A stretch of 38,517 nucleotides of DNA from CAIUPE01 sp046092445 (GCA_046092445.1 JBJTDR010000063.1:1-38517), one strand, 5' to 3'; shown: positions 1 through 7,426, counted from the first letter of the stretch. Program-made: numbers and translations. Notes: a model not told the origin generated them from the letters alone.

Positions 1-169
1 TCGTCAGCTCAATCTGCATAGAGGCTGGCTCCACCTTCAATGTGCGAAGGAAGGGAAGCGAGCTATGGTGAATGGCGTCTTGGACCGCCCGAAGAGCGGC
101 CTTGGTATAATCTCCGCCATGCATGTCATTGCCATGGCCCATTTCAAGGATAATGCGTTTTAATGCCAT
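1..169 (-). CDS. Lin0512-family small protein, second tandem copy (3' end cut by window edge)
   Basis: Only the first 56 codons are inside the window. The protein begins MALKRIILEMGHGNDMHGGD and continues with YTKAALRAVQDAIHHSSL. It aligns without gaps to the start of the neighbouring upstream gene (MALKRMIVEIGMGTDLMGAD, YTKAAVRALRDALWHNSL), so the two are tandem paralogues. The start codon lies 3 nt after the stop of that gene, and the ribosome binding site (GGAGAAATGA) overlaps the upstream stop, so translation is probably coupled. The family (Lin0512, TIGR02058 as I recall) consists of conserved proteins of about 110-120 residues without an established function. The position downstream of a sugar-type transporter and kinase suggests a role in the same pathway, which is inference. 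Confidence 0.8.
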   Translation of the reverse strand, partial: MALKRIILEMGHGNDMHGGDYTKAALRAVQDAIHHSSLPFLRTLKVEPASMQIELT

Positions 170-172
170 GAC

Positions 173-520
173 TCATTTCTCCGGAATATCAAGATAAACA
201 ACCGCTGAAGCATTTGCGATGACCGTCAAATTAGTTCCGGCATCGTTCATGATCTCGAGGCCACCTTCAACGACCTCGACCTCTCCGGTGCCATGCGGCA
301 AAACAGCAGCTACAGCTGCTTTATCCACTTTATCGGGCTTCGGAACACCAATGGTGACCTTGACCTGCATGGCGTCTGCATGCTGACCGAGGGCATCCGC
401 AATTGTCAGTGAATTATGCCACAACGCATCCCTGAGAGCGCGAACTGCGGCCTTTGTATAATCTGCTCCCATCAGATCGGTACCCATTCCGATCTCGACG
501 ATCATGCGCTTCAAAGCCAT
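173..520 (-). CDS. Lin0512-family conserved small protein, first tandem copy
   Basis: A complete 115-residue protein with no signal peptide or membrane segment, so probably cytoplasmic. It starts MALKRMIVEIGMGTDLMGAD; the IGMGTD stretch followed by YTKAAVRALRDALWHNSL is shared with the next gene downstream. The C-terminal half (KVTIGVPKPDKVDKAAVAAV, then GEVEVVEGGLEI) looks like alternating beta strands and a helix. A strong ribosome binding site (GGGAGGG) lies 7 nt before the ATG. It follows the FGGY kinase gene after a gap of 119 nt that contains a palindrome, and precedes its paralogue by 3 nt. I recognise the Lin0512 family (TIGR02058), whose function is not established to my knowledge. 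Two adjacent copies may form a hetero-oligomer, but nothing in the sequence proves this. Confidence 0.88.
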   Translation of the reverse strand: MALKRMIVEIGMGTDLMGADYTKAAVRALRDALWHNSLTIADALGQHADAMQVKVTIGVPKPDKVDKAAVAAVLPHGTGEVEVVEGGLEIMNDAGTNLTVIANASAVVYLDIPEK

Positions 521-619
521 GATATTCCCTCCCGTTCGACTATTTTCGATACACTATTAAAGCCCGACGAATTGTCATTAAACAAGATGTCACGGCACGC
601 ATGTTTTTCGTCATCAACT

Positions 620-635
620 CACTCAAAATTGAGTG
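620..635. promoter_or_regulatory. 16-bp palindrome between kinase and Lin0512 genes (operator-like)
   Basis: CACTCAAAATTGAGTG has two 7-bp arms separated by AA. It sits 4 nt after the kinase stop codon and about 100 nt before the first Lin0512 start. There is no T-run on either side, so it is not a convincing intrinsic terminator. It could be an operator for an internal promoter or an mRNA 3' hairpin. The remaining 521-619 stretch is AT-rich on average and I see no other feature in it. Confidence 0.35.
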
Positions 636-639
636 CTTG

Positions 640-2073
640 TCATCCGCGCAACCGGGAAGCAATTGACCGCGCAAATACTGTACCTTCATCAAAAATGCCG
701 CCAAGCCGCCTCAGGCGTTCAAACCGCTCTGCTCGCGGCTGAATAATCCGGCTCGATAGGCCTTCTGATACTTGCCAACCCAAAGCATGGGCGGCGATCC
801 GACAGGCTCCAAGCGACGTTGCTGAGGCTGGATCAGATAAGACACCGATTGGTCTCTCTAAAATGTCGGCAATCAGTTGAGGCCAGACGCGACTTGTTGC
901 ACCACCGCCAACCAAGGTTACTTGCCCCTGCCCAGTAGGATCGAGCGCCAACAGATTTCTCCGTATCGCAAAAGAAACACCTTCCAGAACTGAGTAAGCC
1001 AACTCGGCAGCACCATGCGCTGTATCCAGCCCCACAAAGCTAGCCCGAACGGCCAAGTCACTGAAGGGTGAGCGCTCCCCGGCTAAATATGGTAAAAATA
1101 CCAAATTCGGCGGATCTCGATCAGCTTCACCCAGTAAGATTTCAGACTCTTCAAGCGTTTTTCCGAGCAAATTTCTCAACCAAGCGGTTGCAGCCCCCGC
1201 AGACAAAATTGGTAAAACTTCGATGATCTTCGTGATGGACGGATGCGCAAGGCGGTAAACTGGTCGGTTAGCATCCAGTGATTGCTCGGACTCCACACGG
1301 GCAACCCAACCCGAGGTCCCCAAATACAGGCTCACATCACCATCCTCATCACAGAAGGAACCGAGTGTCGTTGCACCTGCGTCACCGCAGCCATTAATAC
1401 TCGGAATGCCAGCTGTCAGTCTCAGCGCTCTCGCTGCTTCGGTGGTCAGCGACCCGATTTTCGCCGATGCAGGTTCGATTGCTGGCAACATTTCCTCTTG
1501 TAAGCCTGCGAGATCAGTCAGAGCGCGCGCCCATTGCCGCGTGCGTATATCCATTAATCCAGTTGTCGTTGCAGTAACGGGATCAGTCACAAAACGTCCG
1601 GTCAAACGACACGCAATGAAGTCTTTCGCTCCGGGTAGAATACAGGCCGTCTTTCCTGCTTCGTTTGGATGGTTGGCAGAAAACCATCCCCATTTAAACA
1701 TCGTCATCAATGGTTCCGGCGAATTTCCTATAATCTTGGCCGCATCATTCAACTCTCCAGCCATCTGCTCAAGGAACGTTGAGCCACACGGGTCGGAATA
1801 CAGAATAGCCTGAAACAACGAGTTTCCTTCATGATCGACCGGTATCAGGTTTTCCATAGAGCCGGAAAGGACAATTGCCGAAATGTGACCTTTTGGTAGC
1901 CGCGCAACTGCATCGACAACCGCCTCCCACCACAAAGACGGATCTTGGCGATGTTGCTCTTTCTGCAAGCCATACCCGGCTTCAGACATGGCAAAAATAC
2001 CGCGCGTTGGCTCAAACAGAACAGCCTTTAAAGCAGAAGTGCCAACATCAAGAGCCAAAATCTGTTCGGACAC
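640..2073 (-). CDS. FGGY-family carbohydrate kinase (xylulokinase-like, substrate unknown)
   Basis: A 477-residue protein of normal FGGY length that phosphorylates a sugar or polyol with ATP in the cytoplasm. The N-terminal phosphate motif is LALDVGTSALKA (residues 6-17). The likely catalytic base is Asp231 in GCGDAGATT. Nucleotide-binding strings are LYLGTSGW (about 249-256) and TLVGGGATSRVWPQLIADIL near residue 390. In XylB the substrate site carries a Gly-Gln-Met-His-Gly string; here the equivalent place reads SGSMENLIP (70-78), so xylulose may not be the substrate. The start is GTG with GGAAAGTAGG upstream, 6 nt after the permease stop. Together with the transporter upstream it probably traps an imported sugar as its phosphate. 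Automatic annotation would call it xylulokinase; I would leave the substrate open. Confidence 0.88.
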   Translation of the reverse strand: MSEQILALDVGTSALKAVLFEPTRGIFAMSEAGYGLQKEQHRQDPSLWWEAVVDAVARLPKGHISAIVLSGSMENLIPVDHEGNSLFQAILYSDPCGSTFLEQMAGELNDAAKIIGNSPEPLMTMFKWGWFSANHPNEAGKTACILPGAKDFIACRLTGRFVTDPVTATTTGLMDIRTRQWARALTDLAGLQEEMLPAIEPASAKIGSLTTEAARALRLTAGIPSINGCGDAGATTLGSFCDEDGDVSLYLGTSGWVARVESEQSLDANRPVYRLAHPSITKIIEVLPILSAGAATAWLRNLLGKTLEESEILLGEADRDPPNLVFLPYLAGERSPFSDLAVRASFVGLDTAHGAAELAYSVLEGVSFAIRRNLLALDPTGQGQVTLVGGGATSRVWPQLIADILERPIGVLSDPASATSLGACRIAAHALGWQVSEGLSSRIIQPRAERFERLRRLGGIFDEGTVFARSIASRLRG

Positions 2074-2079
2074 AATGGC

Positions 2080-3033
2080 CTACTTTCCACTCGCACGTCG
2101 CAACATGACTGCGGCGAGAATAATCCCGCCCGTCACCATTTTCTGCGCGAAGGGTTCAACACCGATAATCGTCAAGCCGTTGACGACAACTCCAGCAATT
2201 GTAACGCCAAGAAACGCGCCGCCAATATTAGGTGTCCCGGTGCGTGAGGCCGTTGCGCCCAGAAATGCTGCGGCATAGGCGGGTAAAAGGAGTCCTTCAC
2301 CCATCGTATGCTGTACGCTGCCAAGACGGGCCGACAGAAGCAATCCCGCAAGCGCCGATAAAAACCCGCCGATTATAAATACTGTAACCCGATCACGAAA
2401 AACCGGCAGGCCCGCAAGATGAGCGGCAACCGGGTTGGCGCCCAAGGCTTGCAGACGTCTACCAAACGGTGTCGTCGACATAATCACAGCTGACACACTC
2501 AGCACTGCAACCATCCAAAGCGACAGCACGGGAAAGCCGAAAAAATCACCCCTTGCCAGAGATTTGAAGCTTTCCGGAACGCCCGAAAACATGCTGGCAC
2601 CACCCGAAAGCCAATATGCACAGCCGGACAAGATTGTACCCACGGCAAGAGTTGCGACAAAAGATGGCACTCCAAATCTGGCGACAAACAGCCCATTGGC
2701 TAATCCGGCCAGCGCGCCGGTGAACAAAGCAATCACCATTGCAATTGGAACAGGAAATCCAATCCCAAACAAATAGAAAGCCATTACCCCCGCGAGCGAG
2801 GCAGTAAAACCGAAAGAGAGATCAAATTCACCAATAACCATGACGAAGGTCGCACCAGTTGCTATAATGGCGAGAGTGGTGATTTGCTGCAATAAATTGA
2901 TCAGATTTGCACGCGTCGCAAAAGCGTCCGGCGCAATGGCTGAGAAAACCAAACATAAAAGGATAAGAGCAATAAGTACGCCGTATTGCCGGAGGCCGCC
3001 GCGTGTCAATAGCCCAGCCCCCGGTTCAAACAT
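2080..3033 (-). CDS. Ribose/xylose-type ABC transporter permease (RbsC-like)
   Basis: A 317-residue integral inner-membrane protein with about 8-10 hydrophobic segments, for example YGVLIALILLCLVFSAIAPD, then TLAIIATGATFVMVIGEFDL. The family hallmark 'GxFDLS' region is present as VIGEFDLSFGFTASLAGV, and a Gly/Ala-rich AAFLGATASRTGTPNIGGAF stretch lies near the end. It belongs to the BPD_transp_2 family that carries pentoses, hexoses or polyols. The ATG at 3033 lacks a good ribosome binding site because a T-run precedes it; a TTG at 3009, preceded by GGGGGC, is an alternative start. It lies between the binding protein and the kinase. No ATPase partner gene is visible in the window. Confidence 0.9.
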   Translation of the reverse strand: MFEPGAGLLTRGGLRQYGVLIALILLCLVFSAIAPDAFATRANLINLLQQITTLAIIATGATFVMVIGEFDLSFGFTASLAGVMAFYLFGIGFPVPIAMVIALFTGALAGLANGLFVARFGVPSFVATLAVGTILSGCAYWLSGGASMFSGVPESFKSLARGDFFGFPVLSLWMVAVLSVSAVIMSTTPFGRRLQALGANPVAAHLAGLPVFRDRVTVFIIGGFLSALAGLLLSARLGSVQHTMGEGLLLPAYAAAFLGATASRTGTPNIGGAFLGVTIAGVVVNGLTIIGVEPFAQKMVTGGIILAAVMLRRASGK

Positions 3034-3038
3034 TGAGA

Positions 3039-3098
3039 GAAAAAGGCGAAGTTAGGTCCCAATCGCTCGTCCGTAAAGAATATTGGTTCAACTTCGCC
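3039..3098 (-). terminator. Terminator-like inverted repeat between binding protein and permease genes
   Basis: On the minus strand GGCGAAGTT (3098-3090) pairs perfectly with AACTTCGCC (3053-3045), with a 36-nt loop, and the second arm runs directly into TTTTTCTCTC just before the permease start. The arrangement could attenuate transcription or mask the start, keeping permease levels below those of the binding protein. The long loop weakens the case for a strong terminator. Confidence 0.45.
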
Positions 3099-3110
3099 CA
3101 TTTTTAGGTA

Positions 3111-4028
3111 TCAGTTACACTTAACACCGAGGCTCTCGCGCGTGATCAGCTCTACTGGAGCGTAAAGTTCGTCCTTGTCGGCTTTACCGCCGCCAATCAC
3201 CTTACCCAGCTGATCAGCTGCAATCTTGGCCATATCACCAAATCCCTGCCGAACCGTCCCGATATAGGCTGTGCAGCCCTTAATCAGATCAACCGCCTGC
3301 GGATTGCCGTCAATACCTGCAATCACGATCCCGTTCCGTCCAGCAGCATCAATAGCCAGTTTTGCACCGATACCCGGTTCGTCCCACGCAGCCCAGACGG
3401 CATTAATCGCGCCATCCCCGGCATTCGCCAGCAGGAGAGCGTCCATTGCAGTCCGCGAATTTTCGATCTGGCCCGGGACCTGAACATAATATTTCCCGAC
3501 TTCCTTGATAGCGGAGTTCGCCTTCAATGCATCATCAAGTGCGATTTCACGCTGGCGAACGCCGGGATGTGCCGAATGAAAGAAACGAACAATATTGCCC
3601 TTGCCGCCAATTGCCTTGAACAGGAAATCAGACATCGTCTTTCCGAGCACGTAATTATCTGAAGTGACATTTGTTACAACCGACTTGTTTTTCGCGCCAT
3701 CGATCGTGACAACGGGAATACCCGCTGCAGCGGCCTTATCGACCTGTGCCTGCACCTGCTCGGGGTTTACGGAAACCAGAACGATTCCGGCCGGTTTTGT
3801 TGCTGCCACATCCTCAATCCGGCTCGCAAAAGCGCCCATATCACCTGCGGTGTCGACAACATCAACTGTCCACCCTTTTGCGGCCGCCTCTTTCTTGAAA
3901 CCGTTGACCATCTCGGCAGTCGCAACCGCTGATAAATAAGGTGTCACTAGAGCGATCTTCTCGCCCGCCGCCAACGCACCATGACTGCCCGCAAGCGCAA
4001 GAACTGTTGCCAGAATTAATCTGTTCAT
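3111..4028 (-). CDS. Periplasmic sugar-binding protein of an ABC transporter (RbsB-like)
   Basis: A 305-residue exported protein of the Peripla_BP_4 (ribose-binding) type. It has a signal peptide (MNRLILATVLALAGSHGALA, cleavage likely after the last Ala-Ala) and then KIALVTPYLSAVATAEMVNG, typical of the first beta strand of this fold. Further family strings are PAGIVLVSVNPEQVQAQVDK, GIPVVTIDG and GIVIAGIDGNPQAVDLIKG. I start it at the ATG at 4028, which has GGGGGA 6-7 nt upstream; a TTG five codons earlier would place that binding site inside the gene. It is the first gene of the sugar module, 105 nt downstream of choV, and is followed by a hairpin and the permease. The ligand cannot be read from sequence; a pentose or polyol is a guess. 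Confidence 0.9.
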   Translation of the reverse strand: MNRLILATVLALAGSHGALAAGEKIALVTPYLSAVATAEMVNGFKKEAAAKGWTVDVVDTAGDMGAFASRIEDVAATKPAGIVLVSVNPEQVQAQVDKAAAAGIPVVTIDGAKNKSVVTNVTSDNYVLGKTMSDFLFKAIGGKGNIVRFFHSAHPGVRQREIALDDALKANSAIKEVGKYYVQVPGQIENSRTAMDALLLANAGDGAINAVWAAWDEPGIGAKLAIDAAGRNGIVIAGIDGNPQAVDLIKGCTAYIGTVRQGFGDMAKIAADQLGKVIGGGKADKDELYAPVELITRESLGVKCN

Positions 4029-4106
4029 CGTTGAATCCCCCAAGGTAAATTAACGATCCAAACCATAGCGGAAAATTGCATACGAGCAAGACGGGGAGAC
4101 TAGAAT

Positions 4107-4128
4107 GTTGCGCCGCATCAAGCGCAAC
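4107..4128. terminator. Hairpin just after choV (weak terminator or mRNA 3' structure)
   Basis: GTTGCGC and GCGCAAC form a 7-bp stem with an 8-nt loop, beginning 5 nt after the choV stop on the minus strand. No U-run follows, so intrinsic termination would be weak. It marks the border between the choline operon and the sugar module. The rest of the 4029-4133 gap contains TTGCTC and TATGGT 16 nt apart (minus strand), a possible but weak promoter for the sugar genes. Confidence 0.35.
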
Positions 4129-4133
4129 GAAAC

Positions 4134-5306
4134 CTACCGAAGAAGCGCAGAATAAATTTCGGCATCGTCACAGACTCCAACCACTTGTCCTGCATCTCCG
4201 GTAACAATCAGCGGAAACTTACTCCGGCGTCGAAATTCGATCACCTGACGCAGCGACGTTCGGTCCGAGATAACCATAATCCCATCACTATTTCCATATT
4301 CGGCTCTATTTTCAGGATGATTTGAGACTAACGGGATTGTTTGATTGCCGGAATGAGCAGATGCTGGCGTCTGGTCTTGATTGAGTACAAGTTGGATCGC
4401 GAGGTCAGGATCCAAAAATAGATTTGCTTTGTTCCAAACACAATCGACAGGCCGCCGCATGATAGCGCTTACCTTCAAAACATTCATTGGATTCATGTGC
4501 GCAACAAATTCAGCAACATAGGCATTCGCGGGACGGAGGATAATCTCCTCGGGAGTTCCCCACTGAACGATGCGTCCACCTTCCATTATTGCAATCTTGT
4601 TTCCGATCTTCATTGCCTCATCAAGATCATGACTGACAAACAAAATTGTCTTCTTGAGGTTTCGTTGCAAAGAAAGCAGCTCGTCCTGCAATTTTGTTCG
4701 AATGAGCGGATCAAGTGCCGAAAATGGCTCATCCATCAATAGCAGATCGGCATCCGTCGCAAATGCGCGCGCAAGACCCACGCGCTGTTGCATCCCGCCA
4801 GATAATTCATGGCCATATTTGTTTGCCCATTCATCAAGCTGGACCATTTTCAGCTTTTGATCGACAATCATGTCGCGCTCGGCACTCGCCATACCGCGCA
4901 ACTCGAGCCCAAAGCCAACATTCTCGCGAACAGTCCGCCAAGGAAGTAGCGCGAATTGCTGGAAAACCATGGCAACGCTCTCGGTTCGGACAGCACGCAA
5001 TTGATCTGGTGATGCAGCCACGATGTCGACCATTTCACCGCGATGACGTACCCAAACATGTCCGCGTGAAACTTTGTTGAGGCCATTCACCGCACGCAAG
5101 AGTGTCGATTTTCCTGAGCCAGATAGCCCCATCAGAACACAGATTTCCCCCTGCTCAACTTGGAGTGTGGCGTCCGCAACGCCAACAACAGCGCCCGTTG
5201 CTTTCAGAATTTCATCGCGCGACTGCCCCTCATCAAGTCGTCGAAGCGCTTCAGTTCGGGCGTCACCAAACACAATATCAACGGAGTCGAATGAAATATG
5301 TGGCAT
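4134..5306 (-). CDS. choV: Choline ABC transporter ATP-binding protein
   Basis: A 390-residue cytoplasmic ATPase of the glycine betaine/proline (OpuAA/ProV) type, the length expected for ChoV. The Walker A motif is GLSGSGKST (60-68), the Q-loop VFQQFALLPWRTV (114-126), the signature LSGGMQQR (168-175) and Walker B LLLMDEPFSALD (188-199), followed by the switch VSHDLDEA. The C-terminal part beyond residue 290 contains a degenerate CBS-like region ending in FPLIVTGDAGQVVGVCDDAE. The ATG is 1 nt after the choW stop, so the two genes are translationally coupled. With ChoW and ChoX it forms a high-affinity choline importer. The annotation could equally read ProV or OpuAA, but the choX gene in the same operon favours choline. 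Confidence 0.94.
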   Translation of the reverse strand: MPHISFDSVDIVFGDARTEALRRLDEGQSRDEILKATGAVVGVADATLQVEQGEICVLMGLSGSGKSTLLRAVNGLNKVSRGHVWVRHRGEMVDIVAASPDQLRAVRTESVAMVFQQFALLPWRTVRENVGFGLELRGMASAERDMIVDQKLKMVQLDEWANKYGHELSGGMQQRVGLARAFATDADLLLMDEPFSALDPLIRTKLQDELLSLQRNLKKTILFVSHDLDEAMKIGNKIAIMEGGRIVQWGTPEEIILRPANAYVAEFVAHMNPMNVLKVSAIMRRPVDCVWNKANLFLDPDLAIQLVLNQDQTPASAHSGNQTIPLVSNHPENRAEYGNSDGIMVISDRTSLRQVIEFRRRSKFPLIVTGDAGQVVGVCDDAEIYSALLR

Positions 5307-5307
5307 A

Positions 5308-6159
5308 TTAGCGGACCACCCGTTTGCGCTCAGGCAACTTACAAACTCGATCCAGAATAATCGCTAGAATAACGATTGCCAGCCCTGCCTCAAAGCCCAT
5401 GCCGATATTGACGGTATTCAATGCGCGCACCACAGGCTTACCTAGCCCACCAGCACCAACAAGAGCGGCAATAACAACCATTGAAAGACTAAGCATAATA
5501 CATTGCGTTACCCCAGCCATAATACTGGGCAACGCAGATGGGAGTTCAATCTTCCAAAGTAATTGGCGCTTCGTCGCACCGAATGCGAGACCGGCTTCAA
5601 TCAGATATGGTGGAACGGTCGCTACACCGAGATATGTAAGCCGGATCAGAGCAGGAATGGCAAAAATGACCGTGGAAATTAATCCTGGAACCACTCCTAG
5701 CCCGAAAAGAATGAGTGTAGGGATCAGATAAACAAATGTTGGAATGGTCTGCATCAGATCAAGCATGGGCCGCAAAAGCGTATACAGCCATGGACGATGC
5801 GCCGCAGCAATACCAATCGGAACACCAAGAACCATGCAAATAACAGTCGAAAACAGGACAAGGGAGAGTGTCTCCATTGTTGCTTCCCAATATCCAAGAT
5901 TGGCGATCAAAACCATCGACACCACAGATCCTGCAGCCAATATCCACGACCGATGCAACGCAAGAATACCAAATCCAATGATGCCGATCAGCAGCAAAGG
6001 CGGAAAAAATATGAAAAGGGTCGTCAGCCCGTCAATCGCAGCTCCGAGTACAGTTGAAATAGCATCAAAAACCTCCTGACCGTGATCAGTCAACTGACTC
6101 ACAAAGGCCTCGATCCATGCACCCAAAGGCAACTTATTCGACAGAAGCCAGGATTCCAT
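5308..6159 (-). CDS. choW: Choline ABC transporter permease
   Basis: A 283-residue inner-membrane protein with about six to seven hydrophobic helices, such as GLTTLFIFFPPLLLIGIIGF and VLFSTVICMVLGVPIGIAAA. The cytoplasmic coupling loop with the EAA-type motif reads EAGLAFGATKRQLLWKIELP, and SLSMVVIAALVGAGGLG is the conserved region that follows in ProW/ChoW permeases. It is the second gene of the operon, 65 nt after choX with a terminator-like hairpin in that gap, and is directly coupled to choV. A moderate ribosome binding site (AAGGGAATAATG) precedes the ATG. It forms the translocation path for choline with the ATPase ChoV. Confidence 0.94.
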   Translation of the reverse strand: MESWLLSNKLPLGAWIEAFVSQLTDHGQEVFDAISTVLGAAIDGLTTLFIFFPPLLLIGIIGFGILALHRSWILAAGSVVSMVLIANLGYWEATMETLSLVLFSTVICMVLGVPIGIAAAHRPWLYTLLRPMLDLMQTIPTFVYLIPTLILFGLGVVPGLISTVIFAIPALIRLTYLGVATVPPYLIEAGLAFGATKRQLLWKIELPSALPSIMAGVTQCIMLSLSMVVIAALVGAGGLGKPVVRALNTVNIGMGFEAGLAIVILAIILDRVCKLPERKRVVR

Positions 6160-6180
6160 GAAGCATTATTCCCTTGTTTG

Positions 6181-6213
6181 AACAAAAATGGGGGACGGAC
6201 GATACCGTCCCCC
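6181..6213 (-). terminator. Terminator-like hairpin between choX and choW
   Basis: GGGGGACGG and CCGTCCCCC form a perfect 9-bp stem with a 6-nt loop (6190-6213). On the minus strand it is followed by ATTTTTGTT, the layout of an intrinsic terminator. It starts 11 nt after the choX stop. Partial termination here would give more ChoX than ChoW/ChoV, the usual ratio for binding-protein transporters. That regulatory role is inference. Confidence 0.7.
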
Positions 6214-6224
6214 GAGGAAAATAC

Positions 6225-7172
6225 TTATAGTCCAAGTGAAGCTTTAACAGCCGCAAGGCCAGGCTTGCCATCGATTGTCGTGACATCTTTCAACCAGCCG
6301 TCAAGCACGGAAGGATTTGCTTTAATCCACGAAACGGCAGCCTTGTCCGCATCAACCTTGTCAAACAGGATTGCTCCCATGATTTCGTTTTCCATCTTCA
6401 ACGAGAAAGTCAGGTTCTTCAGCAATACACCTACATTTGGGCAGTCTTTCGAGAAATTTGCACGCGTGTTCGTGTAAATCGTCGCACCACCAAGATTTGG
6501 TCCGAAAACATCGTCACCACCCTCGAGATATTTCATCTTGAACTTGCTGTTCATCGGATGTGGCTCCCATCCGAGAAACACAAGATGTTCGTTGCGCTTT
6601 GCGGCGCGCTCGACCTCGGCCAGCATTCCCTGTTCACTCGACTCAACGAGTTCGAACCCTTTAAGATCGAATTTGTTGTCCTTGACCATATCAAGGATCA
6701 AGCGGTTGCCGTCATTTCCCGGTTCAATACCGTAAATTTTGCCATTCAGCTTTTCCTTAAACTTCGCAATATCGGCAAAAGTCTTCAACCCTGCTTCATA
6801 GGTATATTCAGGAACTGCCAACGTATATTTTGCACCCTCAAGGTTCGCACCGATCACCTCGACTTGTTTGCTGTCACGGTAAGGCTTTAGATCAGCCTCC
6901 ATCGTCGGCATCCAATTCCCGAGAAATACATCAATCTTTTTATTTTTCATTGACGTGTATGTCACAGGGACCGATAGCACTTCAGTCTTAGGTGTGTATC
7001 CCAGCCCCTTCAGGACTGCCGTTGTCGCGGCCGTTGTCGCCGTGATATCGGTCCAACCAACATCAGAAAAACGAACCGTTTTGCAAGAGGCCGCTTCCTT
7101 TGCGAATGAAACGGCCGGCAAGAATGCAAGTGCTGTTGCACCAATGATCAAACGGGTAACTGATGAGCGCAT
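6225..7172 (-). CDS. choX: Choline-binding periplasmic protein
   Basis: A 315-residue exported protein with a signal peptide ending near AFLPAVSFAKEA. The ligand site matches Sinorhizobium ChoX as I recall it (Trp43, Asp45, Trp90, Tyr119, Trp205): here Trp40 and Asp42 (VGWTDI), Trp87 (GNWMPT), Tyr116 (AKYTLAV) and Trp202 (LGWEPH) appear with a constant offset of three, forming the aromatic box for the quaternary ammonium group. Two cysteines (Cys30 and the one in FSKDCPNVG) could form a disulfide. I start at the ATG at 7172, preceded by GGAGG with good spacing; a TTG four codons upstream would swallow that site. It is the first gene of choXWV and is divergent from betA. Confidence 0.96.
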   Translation of the reverse strand: MRSSVTRLIIGATALAFLPAVSFAKEAASCKTVRFSDVGWTDITATTAATTAVLKGLGYTPKTEVLSVPVTYTSMKNKKIDVFLGNWMPTMEADLKPYRDSKQVEVIGANLEGAKYTLAVPEYTYEAGLKTFADIAKFKEKLNGKIYGIEPGNDGNRLILDMVKDNKFDLKGFELVESSEQGMLAEVERAAKRNEHLVFLGWEPHPMNSKFKMKYLEGGDDVFGPNLGGATIYTNTRANFSKDCPNVGVLLKNLTFSLKMENEIMGAILFDKVDADKAAVSWIKANPSVLDGWLKDVTTIDGKPGLAAVKASLGL

Positions 7173-7230
7173 ATTATCCTCCAAAAATATTTATGCCGCC
7201 ACCGCTATGGCAACGGACTTGAAACAGTAT

Positions 7231-7296
7231 CGTTCAAACAATAGGTCAAAACGATCTGTTGGTTCGAACGTAGTGTATCATTGAACAGTTTGAACG
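7231..7296. promoter_or_regulatory. Cluster of TGAAC/GTTCA half-sites in the choX-betA divergent promoter region
   Basis: CGTTCAAAC (7231-7239) is the exact reverse complement of GTTTGAACG (7288-7296). Between them lie the palindrome GTTCGAAC (7262-7269) and TTGAAC (7281-7286), the latter directly repeated with the last site. TTGACC on the minus strand (7249-7244) could be a -35 box of choX. This layout suggests an operator region shared by choXWV and betA. A BetI-like TetR repressor is a reasonable candidate, but no such gene is in the window. The rest of 7173-7426 shows no further feature. Confidence 0.5.
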
Positions 7297-7426
7297 GCGT
7301 TTTGTCACTCACTTTGTTATTGACGACGCATCCTGCGAAATTCCAGTCGGTTTTTGGCATCGCGTGACATCAGGTCGGTGGCTTTCTCAAAGCACAAATT
7401 TCGCACTTTTGGGAATTACCGCGCAC

